Source of the DNA: Incurvaria masculella
Lineage: Eukaryota > Arthropoda > Insecta > Lepidoptera > Incurvariidae
DNA: 64,000 nt
Assembly (NCBI GenBank): GCA_946894095.1
Contig: OX335657.1
Span: 1,364,001-1,428,000, forward strand
Direction: 5' to 3'
The first letter of the stretch is position 1. Each line of letters opens with the position of its first letter. A model generated the notes under the pieces. The model did no database searches. It worked only from the letters and a program-made list of their open reading frames with translations, and had not been told where the DNA came from. Shown in pieces: positions 1 to 12,100 of this stretch. The position numbers and the translations under genes are program-made.

Positions 1-286
1 ATTTAAGTCCCCCTACTACGAACGCTATCAAAAGGCAATATCGAATGTCAAAATATTGTATGCGTTTGACAGATGGTATGGACAGCTCTTTCGGGACCAA
101 CTTTCAAATGCATCCAAAAATTTTGACAGATGATATCGCCTTCTCAACGGCGCTTGCTCGATACCATTCATAGTAGGGCTCCAGTATCACCAGCAGGAAG
201 ATATATTTTCAAATTAACATATTTTTGGGCTCTTTTCCATAAAGGAAAGACACCACAGTCTTTACGAATGATCTTTCTCTGCCTCT

Positions 287-328
287 CTACTTCTTTCCAT
301 ACTTATAGAAGCCCTCGCCTGTCTTCAC
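287..328 (-). pseudogene. Orphaned 3' coding tail of HADH copy A
   Basis: The sequence beyond the premature stop still reads [13 protein letters not shown] and a TAG in the original frame. It matches the C-termini of copies B and C with no further lesion, which suggests the nonsense change is recent. Confidence 0.8.
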
Positions 329-3300
329 TCAGAGTTTTCCCTCGGCAACCAATTTGTCCAGGATGGGTATGGGTTCGAACACGGGGTTGCCGGTGAGCCG
401 GTGCATGGTCGCCAGCGCGAACTTGTTGGTGTCGAGTCCCGTGAAGTCGGACAACTCGAGCGGACCCATCGGGTAGCCCGCGCCTAGCTTCATGCCCAAA
501 TCAATGTCCTCGGCTGTCGCGTCACCTGCAAAAAAACCGGAAAAAATACTTTCATAAACATAGTTACAGGGGTTGTTTTTCATTAATAATGTCTTTCAGT
601 AATTTATTATATAGTTATTTTGTACGTTTTGAATGGATACGGATTAGCATTATCTTGATAAAGGATCTACAAGATCGGTTCGTTCTGTTGGGAGGAATAT
701 AGGATGGTAGAAAGGCAACTAGCAATTAGTGTTATGCATCTCTGAAAATAATTCTCCCTGGTACAGGCGATAGTACACAGACAGAGCCCCAGATCCCTTT
801 GGAATCGAAGGGTCTCCAAATATTGGGATTTGACATTCGGGTCATCGACAAAAAGCATGGCACAGCACGGTACCTAGTCTATGAAGCAACTTAGCTGATC
901 CGAACCACAGATGTGAATAACTCGACACAAGACCTTATCTGTGCCTTGTCAGCAGCTTTTGGTCCAGTATGAAGTACTGACGCCTCAATAGGGTCTAGCT
1001 AGAGGACACGAGACTGTTCTGGGGCGACTTTAGAGCAAACAGATTATATGCTGCCAGTTTCCAAACAAATTTGTTTTTATGCGCAGCCTCACGCAGTTTC
1101 CTTAATTATGTACCTTTTTTAGGGTTCCGTACCCAAAGGGTGCCAAACGGAACCCTATTACTAAGCTTCCGATGTCCGTCTGTCCGTCTGTCACAGGGCT
1201 GCATCTCATGAACCGTAATAGGTAGACGGCTTAAATGTTCACAGAGTAACTAAATGGTAAAAATGCAAAGCTAATAAAAAATAAAGGTAAAATTTTGTAC
1301 AATGGTACGGAACCTTTTGTGTGCGAGTCCGACTCGCAATTGGCCGGTTTTTGCTTTAAAATCGAATGAAACATCAAGTCAAACGAGATGTAACATCTTC
1401 CAACATTTGAAAAAAAATATCTGATAAATTCACAATATGTACATAACAGGATAGTATGAGGGAGTTGTTATTACATTTAATCATTTGTCTAAGGAGGACA
1501 GCTTAATTTCTTTAAGCTACCTGTCAGATTAAGGGTATGAATTACACAACACAATACCTCAGATAAGTTGAAGATACAAGGTTAAGGTAATAACTATGTT
1601 ATCATATCAATCGACAGCCTGTGGACTTCACCCTGAATATTTGTGATAACATAACATCATGCGCTCATAGCATGCCTATTGTTACGCATGATTATTAAAT
1701 AAGAATATCTGTGTAGCGGATTAAGCATGACATACGAGTTACTCCAAGAAAAGTAACCTTGTTTTACTAGTCGAATTTACTGTCCCTTAGATGAATAACA
1801 TTCGAAGGGACCATAACATAAAATCGCTTAATATTGTCACAAGGTCGAAAAAATCACGGAAAGGACTGGCTATAGACATGAATCGTTTGTTATTGAAGTA
1901 TGAGGTAGGAGCAAGAGAAATTTCAATTACATCAGTATACAGTCTACTTGTCAGCCTAATAATGTCACTATGGTCTAGAGAGAAATTGCTTCCAAAGAAA
2001 AGTCCTCGTCCAATGGATTGAAGGACACTGTAGTGACGATGACGGAAATGGTGCAGTCAACTATCTAGCTAAAAAAGGGTTCCAGTACAAGCCCCCGAGG
2101 CCCGGGGCCAACCTCAGACCGTCCATCAGCACTTGGCTGCATCATCTCACATAATAGGTCGGGGAAAAAGTCTTTTCGCATTATAGTATGTATGAACTTG
2201 TAATAAAATCTCTTTGGCTATACTATTTGTATCTGGCTGGTTTTGGTATCATTGAAAGTTTAAATTTTAATGAACATAATTCCAAATTCAAATTAGAAAA
2301 AGGGTAATCACCCTCATTTGTTTTTCGTTCTGTCAAAATGAGTGAATCTAATGAAGAAATTCGATACATTTTAAAATTTTACTACAAAAAAGGTAAAAAT
2401 GCAACGCAAGCCGCGAAAAAAATTTGCAATGTTTATGGACCTAGTGCAGTGTCTGTGAGAGTAGCACAAATTTGGTTTAAGCGTTTTCAATCCGGAAATT
2501 TTGATGTCAAAGATGCACGTCGCTCTGGTCGCCCTATTACGGATAAAATGGATGCCATTTTTGAAAAAGTGGAGCAAGATCGGCATATCAGTAGTTAAGA
2601 CGTAGCTGAAGAACTAGGAATTGACCACAAAACAGTTTTGGCGCATTTGAAAAAACTGGGTACACAAAAAAGCTCGATATTTGGGTACCTCACGAGCTCA
2701 CTAAAAGAAACCTAATGAACCGTGTACTCATTTGTGATTATTTATTACGACGTAATGAAACCGAACCATTTTTGAAGAAGCTGATAACTGGTGATGAAAA
2801 GTGGATCACGTACGACAAGAACGTGCGAAAAAGGTCGTGGTCAAAGGCCGGTCAAGCTTCACAGACTGTGGCGAAACCCGGGTTAACTCGCAACAAGGTG
2901 ATGCTGTGTGTGTGGTGGGATTGGAAGGGCATTATTCATTATGAGCTGTTACCACCAGGCAGGACCATCGATTCTGAACTCTACTGCGAACAACTGATGA
3001 GATTAAAGCAAGAAGTTGAGAGAAAGCGGCCGGAATTAATCAACAGAAGGGGTGTGGTTTTTCATCATGATAACGCTAGACCTCACACATCTTTAGCCAC
3101 TCAGCAAAAACTAAGAGAGTTTGGCTGGGAGGTGTTAATGCATCCGCCGTATAGTCCTGACCTTGCACCTTCAGATTTCCACCTGTTTAGGTCTCTTCAG
3201 AATTCTTTAGGCAGTGTCAGGTTAACATCACGAGAGGACTGCCAAAACCACTTGTCGCGGTATATTGATCAGAAGTCCCAATATTTCTATAGCAATGGGA

Positions 3301-6300
3301 TCATGTCCCTACCTACAAGATGGCAAAAAGTTATCGAACAAACTGGTACCTACATACTTTAGTTAAATGTAAATAAACCATATTAAAAAATGTTTTGAAT
3401 TTTCTTAAAAAATGCGAAGAAACTTTTTCCCCAACCATATATGAAGAGCATGCAAGCAAATTGTGCAACCGCATATATTGTAAGCAATCTTGGGCGGCGA
3501 TACCTAGCTTAAACAAAGGATTTGGCCGCAAACTTATGTACAAGATTAGATGGGGGAAACTTAGAAAGTTTGTGGTTTTGATCATGGGACACTGTTTACT
3601 GAACAAACACCAACACACACATGGAATTACCACGGTGACTTGCCTTCTATGTTCCTTTCTTGTCCCTTTCATGCCCACTTTCATTTTTCTGAGTTGGATA
3701 AGTGCCCTTGGAATATGATTTATCAAATGTTATTACTGGGAAGTAAAAAAAATAAATTAAATATAATTATTATTAGAATATACATTTTTGTTTTTTTTTT
3801 GAACAGACAATCTGGCTACCGTGGTGGCGTCGAAAACCACTCTCCAAGCTCCGAACAAGGGTTTTGGACATATTTCTTTCTTGTCTAAGATTTCATTAGT
3901 TCTGCTGGTAATTTCATGGTTCGGAACCCATGTAATATTTTAGGCACTACCTTACCAACCTGTATTCTTCTTAATGGTTGTAGGTTGAAACTTGACTTGA
4001 ACCACACCTACTCGTATCATCATGACAATAGCCCAACCAGATAGATCTGGATACCATGATAGGATCCATCCTTGAAAAGCCATGCTCAAATAAAACGGAA
4101 GGTACTGGCATATCTAGAGCGGCTCGTAGCCTAGTGGCGCGGGGACTGGCCTAGCGTACCAGAGGCCCGGGTTCAATACCAGCTTGCACCACTGTCTTTC
4201 TCTTTCAGAGTTCGATAAGTGCATTTCGTCACGAATGCGAGCTGCTCCATGGTTCGGAATCCATGTAAAACTGTAGGTCCCCTTCCCCTACTAGGTGGTA
4301 GGGTTTAAGCCCGCCCGGGTTGGTACCATCGCATTGGATGAAAAGATGGTCGAAGCGGCAATGATAAATTGTCCGTGTTTTCCATCCAGTTCAATGTAGC
4401 CGTGCTCTTAAAGGGAAGGTCCTGGCATGGCACCAAATTTCTTCGGGAATGTGGTGTATTGGGCTAATATCATAACGGTAGTTGTGTGGTATTAGCCATC
4501 CATGTCAGGTCGCAAAAAAAAAAAAAAATATATCGTGACAGCAGATGTGATGCCGGATGGCTAATTTCCAGTTTCAAAAAAGCAACGAAACTAACCTCTC
4601 TCGTACATCCTCGTCGCCTCGGCGCCCACAGGGATGAGCAGGCGGTTAACGACGAAGCCAGGCGTGTCCTTGCAGGTGATGCACGTCTTGCCGACGGCGG
4701 CGCCCCACTCCATCATCTGCTTGTACGTGTCCTCCGAGGTCTCCGCGCCCTTGATCACCTCCAGGAGGCGCATCACCGGCACCGGGTTGAAGAAGTGGAG
4801 GCCGCCGTATCTGTCCGTCAATGCACGAAGTTAAGGCGCTAGGACTAGCCAACTACACTCGCCATACAAATGCACTTTTTAACAAATGTAATAATATGTA
4901 GTGAAACGCTTCAGCAAATCCAAATAGAACTCCAGACTGATAATGGATTGTTAATATTTTTTTATTCCATCATTTATTTAAATAATAATAAAAATAAAAA
5001 AGTTGATTTTTCTCATTATAAATCTGAAAGTAATTCGATTTCTAGATATAAGCAAAAACAGCATATATGCATAAACAAAAAATTCCATTTGCTTTTAGAT
5101 TTCTACATTTAGTCAAAAAAGTTCGGAAATGGACACCGTTTCCGCAATGTATTTTGTTTAGAAAAAGGAAACATACATTAACGAAAATAATTCGATTCCT
5201 AGACAAGGAATCGTATATTGTAAGAATGACACTTATAATCGTCAGACTTAGTTAGTTAACTTGGGGTGCCTCGTCTAACTTTGCGATTTGGCTAGTACCA
5301 GGCCCTTAATATGATGACATTAAGAGGATGTTGCCGAAATGTTGCAATGTGACTGTTTTACGATCACACAAAAATGCAGACCATTTTGTCAACATCTTTA
5401 GTAAACCGTGGCATTATTAAAATTATTTAAAAATAAAAATAACCTACTGTGTAAAAAGTTTCTCTATGATCTTATTTTAAAGCTATTTAGTAAATTCATT
5501 AGTTACTCATACAGTAAAGACATCACCAATTCCAAGAGTGTGTGTGCACCACTATGAAGATAAACGAATTTAGAAGCATTTGCCAAAGAATACTGACTTC
5601 AATATCATCTATAATGTTCCTTACAATAGTTTTTTTAACCAAAGGGTTTTAGGTAACTGAAAACCAACAGGCTAAGTGGCAACAGCAGTTGATTGGTACG
5701 GTTGACACAAATCAAGTACCTGTCTTTCCGCTTCAGCACAGCACCGATCTCGTTGACGGAGAGTGATGAGGTGTTGGTGGCAAAGATGGTGCGCTCCGGA
5801 GCAAGCTGCAAATAATTTTAATTCAATAATTAATAATATTTAATTATTAATGGTACAATAACATATTTAGAAAACTATATAATTTTTTTTATGAATAGCT
5901 ATTATTACATTACAAACTAAAGACTGGCTCATGTCTAGCAATACCAATAATCTATTGTATCTCCGTACACCATACACAGTATATTAATTTGCAAGATAAA
6001 TATTCTATTTGCTTCTGCTGCATTTCCCCAAAACATGAGTCTATACAACATGAGACTATCGAAGTAAGCAAAGTAGACAGTTTTTGCAGCTTGCGTACCA
6101 CAAAGTTCCTTGATTTTTTTTATGGTATAACAAGCTTAGCTCAGTTTACCAGCAAGACTGTCTATGTGGGGTTTCCAGCAGAATCTATTGTCAATAATGA
6201 ATCGTAGAAAAGTTAATTCATTAGCTATGTTTAACGATCATTCCTCTACAGTATTGGTTACGTCTTCATAATTTTTTACGGCTATGTGTGTGTGTCGAAA

Positions 6301-7661
6301 CAAACTTAAAAAATGAACTGAAAATGTGCAATGTATTGTAGAACCGTGATCACACTGCTCTAGAAGAATGACTGCCATGAAACGAGGTGTGATTACCGCA
6401 ACAACATTACTCGCAAAGCATTGTTTTTGCCGTTGGAGTCTTCAGGTCAAAATGTCAGCTTTTCTCACTAAAACTCACCCCATCAATCTTGGAGAACAGC
6501 TGATGCTTCAGCTCCAAGTTTTCGATGATGGCCTCCACGACCAGGTCCGTGTCGACCGCCTCCTCCACGTCGGTGGTGAACTTGATGCGGGCGAGCGCGT
6601 CCGAGACGAACTTGTCGATGCCGCTCGGGTTGTCCTTGAGCTGCTTGCGCGCCACGCGGTTCAGGTTGGTGTGGATGGACTTCTGGGCCTTGTCGAGAAA
6701 CTCCTGCTTCACGTCGACCAGGTTGACGGTCTGGCCTGCCTGTGCGGCCACCTAAAAAATTCGGAATTGGTAGTAGAAGTGGGTAAAAGACCGAAAATAT
6801 GAGACACAAAATAGAGAAAAGCAAGGGGAAGTGTCATGTGGCCGTTACTAGCGACGCTGTTGTAGGGACAAATTGTGCATATAATCTAATTGGAAGCCGG
6901 CCCCGCTATATATGCCACACAGTCCAAACATTCCAAACATAGCCACCGCGCGTGAAAGTGATCACAAAATGAGTTTGCCAAGATAGTTCTCACTCGCATT
7001 CTCACTTTAATATGTCTGCGATTATGTATGCGTGTGGCATGTACGTTCATTTTGGGTTGGAAGTTTTAAAAATTTGGAGACAGCAAGTTTCATGGTAGGC
7101 ATTCTAGATGGCATATCTCCTTCCTTTTTTGATCAGAGATAAAACAAGTTTAATAAATGCATTATGTACTCTGTAGCCGTGGTTGGGTGACCTCGGCAAA
7201 CCTCACTCTCTTCAATTAATGTGTCCTTGCTTCACGGTCGATTATACATACATACATATCACATTCCTCGCACAAACTACTATCCCTAGTGTCTGAAAGA
7301 TGTTTGCCTCAATTTTGACCAATTAGACCTTTTGGTCACATATCAAGCATCTTAAATGAAACCCGATAGCTATCAAATACCCTTGGATTTGTCTGTGACA
7401 ATGCATGTTGTTAATATAACCCTTGAACCTTTGCAGGAAGCTACCAAGTTCAAGCAACTGATACAATACAGTGTTAGATTACTTTTCGTGAAAGAAGCCA
7501 AAACAGAAAAAGAAGGCAGACAAAATAAAGGTAGGAAGTTAAATACATACCTGCGCGATGCCGGAGCCCATAAGGCCGCCGCCGACGACCGTCACACTCT
7601 TGATGGAACTACGCGACGCCGAGGTCGCCAGCCCTCGAGCCAGCACCTGCACTTGGTTCAT
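329..7661 (-). CDS. HADH: Mitochondrial 3-hydroxyacyl-CoA dehydrogenase, copy A (C-terminus cut by a nonsense codon)
   Basis: Predicted to oxidise L-3-hydroxyacyl-CoA to 3-ketoacyl-CoA with NAD+ in mitochondrial beta-oxidation. Five exons read on the minus strand: 7551-7661, 6479-6751, 5720-5805, 4596-4810 and 329-525, all with GT-AG borders and compatible phases; 293 residues. The start [14 protein letters not shown] is basic and hydroxyl-rich, as in a mitochondrial presequence. Exon 1 carries the Rossmann loop GGGLMGSG. Exon 4 carries HFFNPVP (catalytic His) and LLEVI (its Glu partner), then [11 protein letters not shown]. In exon 5 the codon after VAEGKL is TGA (329-331) where copies B and C have Gly. 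The old frame stays open for 13 more codons to a TAG at 287-289, so only the last 14 residues ([11 protein letters not shown] region) are lost. Copy A may be a young pseudogene, a shortened enzyme, or an assembly or sequencing error. Confidence 0.88.
1115..1353 (-). repeat. Dispersed repeat, GGGTTCCGTACC / (GACG)n family
   Basis: Begins (as its 3' end) with agggttccgtacccaaaggg and ends with gagtccgactcgcaattgg. Other copies in this window are near 10052, 29974, 41219, 42956, 43199 and 63150. The complement of AGGGTTCCGTACC recurs near the other end, and this copy has the short tract ccgtctgtccgtctgtc. It resembles microsatellite-associated repeats described from Lepidoptera; the family name is not verified. 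Confidence 0.75.
2155..3438 (+). mobile_element. Mariner (Tc1/mariner) element, inactivated
   Basis: The transposase reads from an ATG at 2338 to a stop at 3362, but TAA at 2596-2598 and a frameshift near 2660-2690 break it. The N-terminal helix-turn-helix part, the linker motif WVPHEL and the catalytic core remain. In the downstream piece (215 residues from 2715) the acidic residues lie in [14 protein letters not shown] and the SD of [10 protein letters not shown]. The last two Asp are separated by 34 residues, the DD34D signature of mariner. Inverted ends: GGTCGGGGAAAAAGT at 2157 and the complement ACTTTTTCCCCAACC ending at 3436, with TA to the left. The length of about 1.28 kb is normal for mariner. 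It lies in HADH-A intron 4 and is absent from the matching intron of copy B, so it either inserted after the duplication or was lost from B. Confidence 0.9.
4117..4530 (+). mobile_element. SINE with tRNA-like head
   Basis: The head contains an A-box-like tagcctagtgg and a B-box-like ggttcaatacc, as in a pol III tRNA-type promoter. A body follows with the landmarks ctaggtggtaggg, cgaagcggcaatg and gtattagccatccatgtc, then an A-rich tail at 4514-4527. A close copy with the same head is at 34785-35173. A copy with the same body but a 5S-like head is at 13687-14092. Confidence 0.8.
5990..6210 (-). mobile_element. LINE reverse-transcriptase relic
   Basis: Close in sequence to 47400-47620, the C-terminal RT region of the long LINE at 46660-50480, including gataaatattctattt and the tggggtttcca motif. 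Frames are broken. It lies in HADH-A intron 3. Confidence 0.75.
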
Positions 7662-8100
7662 CTTGACTTCTGGATCCGGCGGCGGCAGGGGACGAGCACA
7701 CGCGGCGGCGAGCGGGCGAGAGCGTACTAGGCGCAACAAGAATGCCGGCGCGCGATTTTGACCGGATTCATTACCGCATAAAGCCCCGGAAAGTTGAGAA
7801 TTGTCAATATCTATGCCCAGAGACGGTAGGCCAAGTTGTACGAACGTAATTCCTACGAGATACGTCGGGTTCATAATGATATGTTATCTCGGGCGTTGAG
7901 TGATAGTAGTGATAAAATTAAAATAAATACAGCACCTTTGATTCGGAAGACGGCCGGCATAGTAAGGAGTGGATGATGGTATAAACATAGTAGCTGCACG
8001 CGTCAAATTAATTATGAATTCATATGCTGATTAAATAAAATGCAACAGTTTTTTTATTAAAGCCTTTTTAGGGTTATGTGGTAATATCAAATGTCAGCAG
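7662..8100 (-). promoter_or_regulatory. Upstream region of HADH copy A, shared with copy B
   Basis: Homologous to 17429-17890 upstream of copy B, so the duplication included the promoter. The 100 bp next to the ATG are GC-rich. Three GATA-type hexamers (ttatct at 7884, tgatag at 7901, tgataa at 7910) recur in copy B in the same order. A shared tract reads cagcacctttgattcgga. The transcription start cannot be placed from the sequence. Confidence 0.5.
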
Positions 8101-8495
8101 AATTACCTCTCTCAAGGATGTTACGGGTACTATTAGAACCTGCGATCCAGGGTAGTAAATTCCTCCCACCGAAATCCGTTTAAGCGAAGAGACGATAAAA
8201 TTTTTTTTGAGAGAGATTTTGGTGTTTGTGGGGATGTTTTAAAACATAGTAGCTGCACGCGTCAAATTAATTATGAATTCATATGCTGATTAAATAAAAT
8301 GCAACAGTTTTTTATTAAAGCCTTTTTAGGGTTATGTGGTAATATCAAATGTCAGCAGAATTACCTCTCTCAAGGATGTTACGGGTACTATTAGAACCTG
8401 CGATCCAGGGTAGTAAATTCCTCCCACCGAAATCCGTTTAAGCGAAGAGACGATAAAATTTTTTTTGAGAGAGATTTTGGTGTTTGTGGGGATGT
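7983..8495. repeat. Two-copy tandem duplication (about 255 bp unit) upstream of HADH-A
   Basis: Units 7983-8237 and 8242-8495 are almost identical; the clearest difference is one T in a T-run. Each begins aaacatagtagctgcacg and ends gtttgtggggatgt. Copy B has one diverged counterpart of the first part near 17780-17890. Confidence 0.9.
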
Positions 8496-9174
8496 AGTAT
8501 AAAACTGTATATATACTAGTATAAAATAAAAAATGGGTTGTGGGAATGCAAGAAAAAGAAAATTGCAACTTTTGAAAAAAAAAATATATTCTGCACGTAA
8601 ATAAACATGACAACAAATGTACCATTTCAGTCTTAGTACAATAAATATTTTTCTTAATTGCATTTGTGTAGAAATACCCGTTCCTTTTTATTAGAACTTA
8701 TACAAAATTTAAGAAGGCATCATTTAGAAGCATACACTTATTTCTCTTCATGGTTAGTTCATCCCAAATATAAAACCAAATTCGATAAGTCGTTTCTTTT
8801 CCGTTACCACAAATATAAATGAAGTGAAAGGCAAATTACGTTTTATATGTATTCATGGTTACACTCACTTTACATACACATAGAGAGGTAGCACATTTAA
8901 TAGAGCACCATATCGTACAATCACAGCATACTATCATTATGTCAAAATGTGTAAATTTTGACGGAAGGCAAACCTGTTAGACTACTTTATGAGCCAATTA
9001 AATTGTGAACAGATAATGCCATCTGTAAACGACGTTTCACTTCATATATACCCTCACAAATTTTAAGCAGACAGAAATGTTTTCAAATCAACACTTTTTT
9101 GCCTTCTCCACCAAAAAATTCAAAGTCCATTCACCATACTGCCATTTAAATTAATTTCTTCATTTCCTTCTCGT
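8496..9174. other. Intergenic region between HADH copies A and B
   Basis: AT-rich sequence. No coding or repeat signature was recognised. No AATAAA was seen close to the copy B stop codon. Confidence 0.4.
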
Positions 9175-12100
9175 CTACTTCTTTGCATACTTGTAGAATC
9201 CCTCGCCTGTCTTCACTCCGAGTTTTCCCTCGGCAACCAGCTTGTCCAGGATGGGTATGGGCTCGAACAGGGGATTGCCGGTTAGCCGGTGCATTGTCGC
9301 CAGCGCGTACTTGTTGGTGTCGAGTCCCGTGAAGTCGGCCAACTCGAGCGGACCCATGGGGTAGCCCGCACCTAGCTTCAGGCCCAAGTCAATGTCCTCG
9401 GCCGTCGCGTCACCTGTGACAAACGGGAAAAATAGCTTTAAATGTTTTTATCAAATTATAAGTAGGTACTATTGGCAAAGGTTCAAAGTGTATATATTAC
9501 GGTTAAGGCATGTCCCGGCGGGACCAACTCATTCGCGGGCACGGTACAAAACCGTGCTATTGCGCTCAATTCCGTGACGAGGAGGATTCAACATGTCCAC
9601 AAAGCAGACAATGCGCATAGTGTAAATCTTCATGAAACAAGCTATGTCTGATGACTAATCTTTTAAAGATGTTTTTCTTTTATCGTTGAGTAATCCACCT
9701 CCAAAGTGGTTGCACAAAACGCGCGAAAAATTCGATATTCGGACCTTATAACTTAGAGACTACACACTAATGGTCATGAGACATCTAGTTCAATGAAATA
9801 AATCTATTTTGAGTATAATTTTTACCCTTTGACAAGAAATATGCGCATGATCTTCTTTCCACGTTGGTATAGGGAGTTGAGCAGGAAGGCCCACCTTAAA
9901 AGCCTTGTCAAAACGTCAATGGCCAAATTCCAGCTGTATTCAATGGTGTAAACCTGCAGAATTGAAGAGCTTAGCGAAATGGAGATAAATGATTTGTACT
10001 ATATTCACACTGTGAGCGTTTGAGCGCAATCAGAACCACGACCTTACTAATAAAACCAATCAAGTGCGAGTCGGACTCGCACACGAAGGGTTCCGTACCA
10101 TCGTAAATATTTAACACCAAAAAATCACCCCAATTTTGTATGGGGGCCCCCTTTAATTTTTATTATATTTTATTTTTACTTATTTGTTGTTATAGCGGCA
10201 AAATTTCAAAAACTTTTTGAAAATTTCAGTTGCCTACCTATTACGGTTCATGAGATACAGCCCTGTGACAGACGAACGGACGGACGGACAGCGGAGGCTT
10301 CGTAATAGGGTTCCGATTTCACCCTTTGGGTACGGAACCCTAAAAATAAAACACAACAAAAGTGAGCAAGATACAAATAAGGGTATACATACCACCATTT
10401 TTCTTAGATATACAGCAAGCTTTTGATAAAGTGTGGCACAAGGGTCTCTTGTACAAGCTGAAGAAATTACTTCCTAACTCAATATTTATGGTACTCAAAT
10501 CATATCTATGCCACAGATACTTCCAAGTTAAATATGGAGAGGAACTATCTGAGATTTATGAACTAAAAGCCTCGGTACCGCAAGGATCTGTGTTGGGGCC
10601 TGTTCTCTACTCCATCTTCACAGCCGATTTACCCACGACCGAAGAAGTAGTGACCGCTACATTTGCCGATGATACTGCTTGCCTTGCTAGTCATACAGAT
10701 CCCAATAAAGCATCCCAGACGCTACAACTACAACTGAACAAAATTGATCAATGGCTAAAATCATGGAGGATCATTTGTAGTGCAACAAAATCTAACCATA
10801 TTACCTTCTCACTGAGAAATGGGGACTGCCCATCAGTAACATTAGGTGGAGAAATTTTGCCAAAAAAAACCTGCATTAAATATCTCGGACTGCACTTGGA
10901 TAGACGACTTACCTGGTCACACCATATAAAAGCCAAAAGAACTGAATCCAATTTACAATTTAAAAGTCTGAACTGGCTCATAGGACGCCAATCTTCACTT
11001 TCCCTTGAAAACAAACTATTGGTGTACAAATGCATACTAAAACCGATCTGGAGCTATGGCATCGAACTCTGGGGATCTGCTAGCAACTCAAACCTTGAAA
11101 TACTGCAAAGATTCCAAAACATAGTACTGCGGACAATCACTAAAGCACCTTGGTTTGCCAGAAACGACGAAATCCACCAATACTTGCAGGCGCCAACAGT
11201 GAAAGAGGAAGTCAAACACTTCTGTGACAAATATAAAAAAAGGTTAAAAAACCACACCAATGAGCTGGCAAGAAGTCTACTCAACTCTAAAGAAACCATA
11301 TCACGACTTAAACGCTGGCAAATACTGAACCTGGACAACAGAAGCTGAAGAGTTCCTCAGCTTAATAATTGAAGGGATAAGACATTTAATGGAGTGTCTC
11401 CCACAACGACATGTATAATCACAAAATCTGATTATGGCTAGATAGCCGATTGCAGATAGAAGCATAATAAAAAAAAAAAAAAAAAAATACCACCATTTTC
11501 AAATCACTTCGTTATCGTTCAAGCATATACAGTATTTTATCGGTTTTTTTTTACAGACTTACAGACTGATACATCAAGACATGTTGTGTTTATGCAGGCT
11601 AAACGACTTTACTTTCGCTGTTTATGATATAGCGCTCCCAGAGATCAAGACAGTTAGAAATAAATTATTGATAATTCCACATGATGTACAAAACAAAGAT
11701 CAAAATAAGGATGCAGGAATTAAATTTAAATCATGGGCATTTCTTTAAGATAACTGTCATCAAAAGTCATATTAAGGTGGCCCATCCCGCTCATCTCCCC
11801 ATACAAAAGGGGAAAGAAGATCACGCCCATATTTCTTGTCAGAGATCCAAAATTTTGCTCAAAATAGCTTTATTTGATCGAACTAGATGTCTGATGACCA
11901 TTGGCATTGTAAAATTGTGTTTGGTTTCTAAGTTATAAGGTCCGAAAGTTCGAATTTTTCGCGCGTTTTATACAATAACTTCGGAGGTGGATTACGCAAT
12001 GATAAAGTAAGAACATCGTAAAAAGATTAGTCATCAGACATAGTTTATTTAATCAAGATGTATGATCTATTTGGATTTTGTTAGATTTTGTACTACAGCG

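Larger units (their letters stand above)
525..4595. other. HADH-A intron 4
   Basis: A 4.07-kb intron. It holds a GACG-type dispersed repeat (about 1115-1353), a dead mariner (about 2155-3438) and a tRNA-headed SINE (about 4117-4530). The stretch at about 1490-1690 resembles about 12480-12640 in intron 4 of copy B, so it is original intron sequence that predates the duplication. The stretch at 690-845 shares a short motif with 45680-45910 (agatccctttggaat-like). I recognise nothing in 1760-2150 or 3440-4110. Confidence 0.6.

Noticed and set aside
3395..3888. Small frames downstream of the mariner
   Set aside because: They begin inside the mariner inverted end or in low-complexity sequence and have no domain.
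4117..4200. Functional tRNA gene
   Set aside because: A and B box-like sequences are present but no cloverleaf or anticodon arm, and the same head recurs with a SINE body at 34785.
4486..4842. Plus-strand frames opposite HADH exon 4 (also near 6368, 15517 and 16447)
   Set aside because: Shadows of the minus-strand exons; the codon pattern and homology belong to HADH.
7662..7874. N-terminal extension of HADH-A reaching an ATG at 7874 (Arg-rich, presequence-like)
   Set aside because: The matching open stretch in copy B starts with GTG and has no ATG. MNQVQ is shared by both copies and fits the family length, so the upstream part is treated as leader.
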